From Clostridiaceae bacterium (GTDB taxonomy: Bacteria > Bacillota > Clostridia > Saccharofermentanales > Fastidiosipilaceae): a stretch of 30,999 bases of DNA. Location of the stretch: positions 1 to 30,999 of the forward strand of contig JAAZJE010000051.1 in the NCBI GenBank assembly GCA_012800515.1. Direction: 5' to 3'. Numbering within the stretch: position 1 is the stretch's first letter; every line of letters begins with the position of its first letter. Positions 25,702 to 30,999 of the stretch are shown in pieces. Below the pieces are notes generated by a model. It ran no database searches. It was not told where the DNA came from and saw nothing but the letters and a program-made list of their open reading frames with translations. Made by a program: the position numbers and the translations under genes.

Positions 25702-28321
25702 TTTTTTTCTCCTTAATGATTTCTCCTAAAGCTCGATAAAGTGCCGCCATTTCCTCCGCCGTGCCGATCGTGATTCGCAGATAATCCGCCAGCTCCGGAC
25801 GCGAGAAATAGCGCACCCAGATGTTTTTGGCTCGCAAAGCCGTGAATATTTCCCGACCGCCGAGTTTCGGCTCGCCCGCATAGCGCGCCCAAATGAAATT
25901 GGTCTGAGAGGGGACCACCGCAAATCCGAGCGCGGTCAGCTCCGCCACAGCTTCGGCGCGGGTTGTCATGATTTGCTTGTTCGCCGCCCGCCACCATTCT
26001 CGATCCTCGGCCGCGGCTATGCCCAAGGTCTGGACAATGCTGCCGACCGTGTAGGAATTAAAGCTGTCGCGGATCGTTACCAGGGCGGCAATCAGTTGCG
26101 GTGCTCCGATCGCGTAGCCGAGCCGTAAACCGGCCAGACCGCGTGATTTTGAGAAAGTTTTGACGACGAGCAGATTGTTGTATTTCCCGACCAGCGGCGC
26201 CGCGGTCTCGCCGCCGAAGTCGACATAGGCTTCGTCAATCAGAACCAGTCGCTGCGGATCGTAAGTGACCAGATGTTCGACCTCGTTCAGAGTTATTCCG
26301 GCGCCGGTCGGCGCGTTGGGATTGGCCAGAACGACCATGCTACCCGGGCGGTCAAAGCCACACACATCGACGGGTCGGTCGATAAAGGGACCTACATAGC
26401 TGACCGGCAGACGATTATAGTCGGCGTAAACGGGATAAAAACTGTAACCCGGATCGGCCAGCAGTATCGGTCCGGCTGCGGGGCGCCCGAAAGCGGCAAA
26501 GGCAAAGGCCAGCACTTCGTCCGAACCGTTGCCGACAAAAATATTTTCGGCGGTCAAAGGCGCAAGATCGGAATCATTCTTCCCGGACCGGGCATATTCC
26601 GCTACGACGGCGCTGTTTGTCGCTGCGGCAACACTATTCTCCAAATCCGCCAACGCGACGCGCAATTTTGCCGCCCTATAGTCCGGATAGCGCCGCAGGG
26701 ATTCGCCGTCAAAGTCGGCCAAGGCCGCCAGGACTCTGGGTGAAGGGGAAAACGGAAGTTCGTTGGTATTGAGCTTGATAATCCGCTCAACCTCCCCAGC
26801 CGAGGGCTGCTCGCCCGGGATATAGGGCGTCAATGACAAAGCCAGCTCAGACCAAAGTTCTTTTCCTTCAGCCGACGAATCCGTGGTTGGCAACGCAACG
26901 TCACCCTGCGTCGCAACATCCCCGCCGGTCGGGTCAGCGGCATCGGCAGACGCCCGCAACGCGACCAGTCGCAAACGAATCGAATTGGCATGAGCCTCCA
27001 GGCCTTCCGCCGCGGCCATGCACACGACGGCGGCGCCCTCGCGACTCAAATCGGCACCGGAATAGTCGATCACGCTCATGCGGCGCAAAAAATCGAGAAC
27101 CGAGAGACCCGAAGAAAAGCGCGCCGTCCCCCCGGTCGGAAGTACGTGATTGGTACCGGCCCAATAGTCGCCCAGCGCCTCCACGCTGTACGCGCCCATG
27201 AAAACCGCGCCGGCATTATTAATCCGCGGCAACAGTTCGTTCCGCTTTTCCGGCTCTACCTGCAATTCAAGGTGCTCCGGGGCGTAGGCATTAACCAGCT
27301 CTAAGGCTGTTTCCAGATCATAGACTAAAACGGCGGCGCTATTCGCCAAGGCGGCAACAGCGATATCACTGCGCGGCAAGAGCGGTAATTGGCGTGCCAA
27401 CTCAGCCTGAACGGCTTCGACAAGTTCGGGCTCATTGCTGACCAGAATCGCCTGGGCCTGCGGGTCATGCTCGGCCTGGGCCAGGAGATCCGCGGCGATA
27501 TAGGCCGGATCGGCGCTTCGATCCGCCACAATCATCACTTCGGACGGCCCGGCGATCATATCGATGGCGCACTGCCCGTAGACCTGGCGCTTGGCCTCGG
27601 CAACGTAGGCGTTGCCCGGACCGACTATCTTGTCACAGGCGGGAATCGTCGCCGTGCCGTAGGCCATGGCCGCAATCGCCTGGGCACCGCCGCAAACAAA
27701 GACCTTATCTACGCCGGCCACCCGCGCCGCGGCCAGAGTCACGGCCGGAATCCTGCCGTCCCGCCCCGGCGGCGCACACATCACAATCTCGGCGACACCG
27801 GCCACCACGGCCGGAATCGCATTCATCAGAACCGACGAGAATAACGGCGCCGTACCGCCCGGCACATAGATGCCGACTCGCCGCAAAGGTCGCGTCAACC
27901 AGCCCAGGCGGATAGCACTGCCGGGATCGCTCCCCGAACCGTATTGCCACACATCCTCCGCCGCGGCCATCTGCGCGCTGTGGAAGCGCCGAATCCGCTC
28001 GCCCGCCGCTTGCATAGCGGCGTAGAGCTCCGGATCCAGACCGGCAACCGCCGCCTCAATCTCCTCCTCGCTCACCTTCAGGCCGTCCGCGGGGACATCC
28101 ACACCGTCAAAGCGCGCCGTATACTCGGCCAGAGCCGCATCGCCGCGCTCCCGCACCGTAGCGATAATCTCCGCGACCCGCGCCCGCAAATCCGGACGCT
28201 CGGACGCGGCGCCGCGCCCCAGTTCGGTCAGCACATCCGCAATTGAAGCGACAGCCGTTCCTTCAACCGCCGCTTCCCGCACTGTCCCGTTCCGTTTCCG
28301 AAAATCGATTACTCTGTACAT
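25682..28321 (-). CDS. hisDC: HisD-HisC fusion: histidinol dehydrogenase plus histidinol-phosphate aminotransferase
   Basis: The 879-residue protein starts as HisD and ends as HisC with no stop between. HisD (about 1-455) has the signature KIVGPGNAYVAEAKR, then GQCAIDMIAGPSEVMIVAD, and the zinc ligand set Q282, H285, D385 and H444. The catalytic Glu-His pair sits in APEHLE (349-350). A linker of about 35 residues (ASADAADPTGGDVATQGDVA and following) joins HisC (about 493-879). HisC has LTPYIPGEQ, IKLNTNELPF, LANPNAPTG, IDEAYVDF and the PLP lysine K725 in KTFSKSRGLAGLRLGY. HisC also carries an insertion of about 25 residues near 560-585. The ATG at 28321 is preferred; a TTG at 28330 is an alternative. 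The fusion carries out steps 7 and 9-10 of the pathway. Overlap with hisB is 20 nt. Confidence 0.95.
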   Translation of the reverse strand: MYRVIDFRKRNGTVREAAVEGTAVASIADVLTELGRGAASERPDLRARVAEIIATVRERGDAALAEYTARFDGVDVPADGLKVSEEEIEAAVAGLDPELYAAMQAAGERIRRFHSAQMAAAEDVWQYGSGSDPGSAIRLGWLTRPLRRVGIYVPGGTAPLFSSVLMNAIPAVVAGVAEIVMCAPPGRDGRIPAVTLAAARVAGVDKVFVCGGAQAIAAMAYGTATIPACDKIVGPGNAYVAEAKRQVYGQCAIDMIAGPSEVMIVADRSADPAYIAADLLAQAEHDPQAQAILVSNEPELVEAVQAELARQLPLLPRSDIAVAALANSAAVLVYDLETALELVNAYAPEHLELQVEPEKRNELLPRINNAGAVFMGAYSVEALGDYWAGTNHVLPTGGTARFSSGLSVLDFLRRMSVIDYSGADLSREGAAVVCMAAAEGLEAHANSIRLRLVALRASADAADPTGGDVATQGDVALPTTDSSAEGKELWSELALSLTPYIPGEQPSAGEVERIIKLNTNELPFSPSPRVLAALADFDGESLRRYPDYRAAKLRVALADLENSVAAATNSAVVAEYARSGKNDSDLAPLTAENIFVGNGSDEVLAFAFAAFGRPAAGPILLADPGYSFYPVYADYNRLPVSYVGPFIDRPVDVCGFDRPGSMVVLANPNAPTGAGITLNEVEHLVTYDPQRLVLIDEAYVDFGGETAAPLVGKYNNLLVVKTFSKSRGLAGLRLGYAIGAPQLIAALVTIRDSFNSYTVGSIVQTLGIAAAEDREWWRAANKQIMTTRAEAVAELTALGFAVVPSQTNFIWARYAGEPKLGGREIFTALRAKNIWVRYFSRPELADYLRITIGTAEEMAALYRALGEIIKEKKNESSEG

Positions 28322-28369
28322 ATACCTCAACAGTCCTCAATAACAACCCGCCATTCCGACGGGCTTTGC

Positions 28370-29020
28370 TTATTTCACCACCGCGCTCAGAGCGGAAATA
28401 ATCCCATTGATGCGCTCCTGCTTGATCCGCATGCTCGCCTGGTTCACGACCAGCCGTGCCGACACCGGCGTCAGCTCACGCAACACCACCAGACCGTTTT
28501 CCCGTAGTGTCTGCCCGCTCTCAACGATGTCAACTATCATATCAGTTAAATTCAACAAAGGTGCGAGCTCCACCGAGCCGTTCAGATAAATCACCTCGAC
28601 ACTTTCGCGCATCTGCTCGATAAAATAGCGCTCCGTATAGCGCGGATACTTACTCCCGATCCGCTTATGCGGCAGACTCGGCCAAACATCCAGCAATTTC
28701 GGATCCCCGCACAGACATAGCGCGCAGCGCCCGATCCCCAAATCGAGAACCTCGAGCAGATTCCGCTCCGCCTCCAACAAAGTATCCAGACCGACCACGC
28801 CCATATCCGCCACGCCGTACTCAACATACGTCGGCACATCCGTCGGCTTCGCCAAAATAAGACGAATACCCAGCTCCTCATCGGTCAGGATCAGCTTCCG
28901 CCCGGCCTCGGTCGGATCCGGACACTGAATCTGCGCTTCTACAAAAAGTCCATACGTACTGTCGGCAAGACGTCCTTTCGGCAAGGCTATCGTCAGCAGT
29001 CCATTCCCATTCTTGTCCAT
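28370..29020 (-). CDS. hisG: ATP phosphoribosyltransferase catalytic subunit, short form
   Basis: HisG joins ATP and PRPP, the first and regulated step of histidine synthesis. The product is 216 residues, the short form lacking the C-terminal regulatory domain. Such forms need HisZ, which is encoded immediately upstream. Motifs are LTIALPKGRL at the N-terminus and the signature VELAPLLNLTDMIVDIVESG with TLRENGL. The ATG at 29020 directly follows the hisZ TAA, with GGAG 8 nt upstream inside hisZ. It is followed by hisD-hisC after about 48 nt. Confidence 0.97.
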   Translation of the reverse strand: MDKNGNGLLTIALPKGRLADSTYGLFVEAQIQCPDPTEAGRKLILTDEELGIRLILAKPTDVPTYVEYGVADMGVVGLDTLLEAERNLLEVLDLGIGRCALCLCGDPKLLDVWPSLPHKRIGSKYPRYTERYFIEQMRESVEVIYLNGSVELAPLLNLTDMIVDIVESGQTLRENGLVVLRELTPVSARLVVNQASMRIKQERINGIISALSAVVK

Positions 29021-30319
29021 TTAAGCCTCTCCTTTCGCGTAGCGCGCGATTATTCCCGCCAAGCTGTCCGTTCCACGACTCAGATCAAAGTCCGCGCCGT
29101 TCAGCACCCGGCAGTCGTCGAGATCGACATAGAGCAGCAGATCGTCGCTGACCTCCCGCACAGCCTCGGCGGTATCCGGATCATAGTCCTCCCAGTCCAG
29201 CAATGTCGGCAAACTGGCGGCAATCAGTTCCCGGCTCAATTCCACTGCGCGATTATAAGCCGGCAGGGCGTAATATATCCTGGCGCGGCGCAATTTATCG
29301 CTCACGCCCAAAATATCGAGGACATCCTCGTCCCGGTTCTTCGCCTGCCACGAGAGCGCCCGCAGAATGAACGGTAAGCTGCTCGAAAAGCCGGTCGCCG
29401 GCGCCGGACGCGAGAAGTTCGCCAGCACATTGTCGTAGCGTCCTCCGCTGAGCAGCGGATAGGCCAGTCCCGGCGCGTAGGCCTTGAAGACGGTGCCCGT
29501 ATAGTACTCCATACTCTGTAGCAAAGTCAGATCCAGAACCAGATTCACCTCCGGATCGATCTGTCGCACCGCGGCATAGACCGCACCGAGATTATCGAGC
29601 GCCTCCCGCACCCGGGAATCACCCGCCAATGCCGACAAGTCCTCCAACACGCCGATGTCCCGGCGTGTCATAATCATCTCCAGAGCCCGCACGATATCCG
29701 CGCCCAGTCCGTAGCTTGCGGTCAGCGTCGGCAGAGCGGCCACAGCCTGGCTCTGCACCGCGGCGATAATCGCGGCTTCCGCTTCGCCAGCCAACTGCCA
29801 ATTTTCCAGCAAATATTTGAAGTAGCTGACCTCTCCCAGCGCAAAGGTATATTCCTGCAACCCGGTCGCCGCCAGAAAACCGGAAGCCAGACGCAAAGCC
29901 TCGGCATCCGCCCGCGTGCCGCCGGCCCCGATCAGCTCGACGCCCGCCTGCTGGAAAGCACGCAATTTCCCACCGCCCTGTTCGTTGTAGCGAAATACCG
30001 AACCCAAATACCAGAACCCGTCCGGCAACTGATGCTCCCGCAACGAAGTCCCCAGCACCCGAGCCAGAGGAATCGTACCATCATAACGCAGGCAAAGAAT
30101 CCGCCCCCGCTCGTCAATGAACTTGAACAGTCCCTCCTGCGGCGCAAAGCGACCCGAAGCATACAGATCATAGAACTCGATCTCCGGTGTTCCCAGACCG
30201 CGCAGACCGCTCTGATGTAAATACTCGGTCAGACGCCGCCGCAACTCCTCCTCGGCCAAAAACTCCGCCGGCAGTAAATCCCGAACCCCTTCCGGAGAGA
30301 AATATTTCCATTTATTCAT
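29021..30319 (-). CDS. hisZ: ATP phosphoribosyltransferase regulatory subunit HisZ
   Basis: HisZ is a catalytically inactive relative of histidyl-tRNA synthetase that forms a complex with short HisG and mediates histidine feedback. From the ATG at 30319 the protein is 432 residues. GGAGG at 30328-30332 lies 8 nt upstream, so the longer frame to 30337 is rejected. Synthetase-like stretches are YFSPEGVRDLLPAEF (motif 1 region), LRYDGTIPLARVL and GSVFRYNEQGGGKLRAFQQA (motif 2-like). YYTGTVFKAYAPGL and SGGRYDNVLANF resemble the second part of the fold. No anticodon-binding domain is seen, and the pairing with hisG argues for HisZ rather than HisS. It is the first gene of the operon. Confidence 0.94.
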   Translation of the reverse strand: MNKWKYFSPEGVRDLLPAEFLAEEELRRRLTEYLHQSGLRGLGTPEIEFYDLYASGRFAPQEGLFKFIDERGRILCLRYDGTIPLARVLGTSLREHQLPDGFWYLGSVFRYNEQGGGKLRAFQQAGVELIGAGGTRADAEALRLASGFLAATGLQEYTFALGEVSYFKYLLENWQLAGEAEAAIIAAVQSQAVAALPTLTASYGLGADIVRALEMIMTRRDIGVLEDLSALAGDSRVREALDNLGAVYAAVRQIDPEVNLVLDLTLLQSMEYYTGTVFKAYAPGLAYPLLSGGRYDNVLANFSRPAPATGFSSSLPFILRALSWQAKNRDEDVLDILGVSDKLRRARIYYALPAYNRAVELSRELIAASLPTLLDWEDYDPDTAEAVREVSDDLLLYVDLDDCRVLNGADFDLSRGTDSLAGIIARYAKGEA

Positions 30320-30327
30320 CACATCTT

Positions 30328-30332
30328 CCTCC
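30328..30332 (-). promoter_or_regulatory. Ribosome binding site deciding the hisZ start
   Basis: GGAGG on the minus strand lies 8 nt before the ATG at 30319. It falls inside the longer open frame and so marks the shorter start as the real one. Confidence 0.75.
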
Positions 30333-30406
30333 ATCAAACTCTTGCGCCGCTACACAAGTTCCTGCTAGGTCGGCTCACTGCCGTGTCGTGCAACGCGCTC
30401 TTTGCA

Positions 30407-30463
30407 TAGCACTTTAGCTCGGAAACTCGTTCTTATCTCTCACTTTAGCCTGCTAAAGTGCTA
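30407..30463 (-). promoter_or_regulatory. his operon leader: palindrome plus competing inverted repeat (operator or RNA switch)
   Basis: Read on the minus strand, TAGCACTTTAGC (30463-30452) is a perfect 12-bp inverted match to GCTAAAGTGCTA (30418-30407). Its last nine bases also form a perfect 9-2-9 palindrome with GCTAAAGTG (30449-30441). The 20-bp palindrome spans 30441-30460. It starts a few bases after the predicted transcription start, so it could be a repressor operator with a third half-site, or RNA hairpins that exclude each other. No T-box consensus, U-tract terminator or His-rich leader peptide was found. Confidence 0.6.
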
Positions 30464-30472
30464 ATGCGGTAA

Positions 30473-30501
30473 ATTGTAGCAGGCCCGATTTTTTCTGTCA
30501 A
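30473..30501 (-). promoter_or_regulatory. his operon promoter
   Basis: On the minus strand TTGACA (30501-30496, perfect consensus), a 17-bp spacer and TACAAT (30478-30473) preceded by TGC give one of the best promoters in the window. The predicted start of transcription is near 30466, leaving a leader of about 147 nt before hisZ. Confidence 0.8.
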
Positions 30502-30520
30502 CAGGCAGGGGGGCGGCGCG

Positions 30521-30560
30521 AATGCGGCGCTCCCCAATGCGGCGCTCCCCAATGCGGTGT
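30521..30560. repeat. 15-bp tandem repeat
   Basis: The unit AATGCGGCGCTCCCC occurs twice in full (30521-30535 and 30536-30550), followed by a partial third copy beginning AATGCGG. It lies upstream of the his promoter in non-coding sequence. Confidence 0.8.
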
Positions 30561-30702
30561 TTGTGCGATGATCGGCGATTTGCCGCTGGCTCCACCGCGG
30601 CTTCTTTCGGCAACTTCGCAACTAGGGCGACCGCGCCACGTCGACTTCGCCAACAGTCTCCAACGCCAGCAACCTGTTAGCGCGGACGTCACCACAACTC
30701 CA
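30561..30702. other. Non-coding stretch without recognised features
   Basis: This GC-rich segment lies between the 15-bp repeat and the 145-bp array. I see no gene, RNA or clear promoter in it. Frames crossing it have no recognisable protein motif. Confidence 0.5.
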
Positions 30703-30999
30703 GCGGACATCGCAATTTTTGTCCACCTACCTTGGGGGCCGGAGATCCGCCAAGGTCCCTCTCTCGACGGCTCAAGGACGGCGGAGAACCGCGCTCCGCA
30801 CAAAAAAGAGTGGGTGGACAATATTTTCGGTCCCTGGCACGGCTTCTGCGGACATCGCAATTTTTGTCCACCTACCTTGGGGGGCGGAGATCCGCCAAGG
30901 TTGCTCTGTCGACGGCTCAAGGACGGCGGATTGCCGCGCTCCGCACAAAAAAGAGTGGGTGGACAATATTTTCGATCCCTGGCACGGCTTCTGCGGACA
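30703..30999. repeat. 145-bp tandem repeat array, truncated by the window end
   Basis: Copy 1 covers 30703-30847, copy 2 covers 30848-30992, and the first bases of copy 3 are 30993-30999. By direct comparison the two full copies differ at about 8 positions. Each copy contains a 9-bp inverted pair TTGTCCACC and GGTGGACAA (30719-30727 with 30813-30821; 30864-30872 with 30958-30966). Each also has an internal hairpin GGCGGA-GA-TCCGCC, perfect in copy 2. The period is not a multiple of three, so it is unlikely to be coding. Confidence 0.9.

Noticed and set aside
29021..30319. Histidyl-tRNA synthetase (hisS) as the identity of the first operon gene
   Set aside because: It stands directly before a short hisG, lacks an evident anticodon-binding domain and fits the HisZ regulatory subunit better.
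30375..30407. Attenuator leader peptide (ATG at about 30407 on the minus strand, ten codons)
   Set aside because: The short frame M-Q-R-A-R-C-T-T-R-Q has no histidine run and no ribosome binding site.
30407..30463. CIRCE heat-shock operator (TTAGCACTC-N9-GAGTGCTAA)
   Set aside because: TTAGCACTT and AAGTGCTA halves resemble CIRCE, but the spacing is far from 9 bp, the last base of each half differs, and the downstream gene is hisZ, not a chaperone.
30333..30466. His T-box riboswitch in the hisZ leader
   Set aside because: I looked for the T-box sequence (GGTGGNACC), an antiterminator and a U-tract terminator and found none. The leader is also short for a T-box.
30498..30966. Overlapping minus-strand open frames across the right-end repeats (30498-30920, 30689-30871, 30772-30966)
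   Set aside because: They translate the same 145-bp repeat in different frames because the period is not a multiple of three. They have no ribosome binding site and no recognisable domain.
30703..30999. CRISPR array
   Set aside because: The units are 145 bp and nearly identical along their whole length, with no short repeats separated by unique spacers.

Overview
The window reads as a gene-dense, moderately GC-rich stretch of a Gram-positive anaerobe, most likely a clostridial Firmicute. I infer this from strong AGGAGG-type ribosome binding sites, extended -10 promoters, a sortase, two lipoprotein cell-wall amidases with Pro/Thr spacers, a CsbB/YfhO-type envelope glycosylation pair, and the short HisG plus HisZ form of ATP phosphoribosyltransferase. 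No species can be named from sequence alone. All assignments come from reading motifs; no database search was run.

Layout. Positions 1-2289 (+) hold the 3' part of a DUF2079-type membrane protein with two arrays of tetrapeptide repeats. Positions 2286-7492 (-) form an operon: class IV aminotransferase, htpG (Hsp90), uvrB. A divergent promoter region at about 7493-7618 separates it from a plus-strand glycosyltransferase 2/YfhO pair (7619-11241), followed by the arginine genes argG-argH (11341-13951). A 5-formyl-THF cyclo-ligase gene (-) diverges from a sortase gene (+). Glycogen phosphorylase (-, TTG start) diverges from a tandem pair of amidase lipoprotein genes (+, 18134-20709).

From 30319 down to 20710 on the minus strand lies a compact histidine operon: hisZ, hisG, a hisD-hisC fusion, hisB, hisA, a hisF-hisI fusion, hisE, then an atypical AMP-binding acyl-CoA synthetase-like gene. 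It starts from a near-consensus promoter (TTGACA-17-TACAAT) and has a leader of about 147 nt with a perfect palindrome and a competing 12-bp inverted repeat. hisH, the glutaminase partner of HisF, is absent from the operon. The HisF domain has also changed several positions that in well-studied HisF proteins form the HisH interface and ammonia gate. Together this suggests an imidazole-glycerol-phosphate synthase that works with free ammonia or an unusual partner, and I consider it the most interesting signal in the window.

The right end (30503-30999) has no credible gene. It contains a 15-bp tandem repeat and a 145-bp tandem repeat array that runs off the window. Genes are packed tightly: convergent pairs meet with 4-nt overlap, 0 nt or 8 nt, leaving no room for intergenic terminators.
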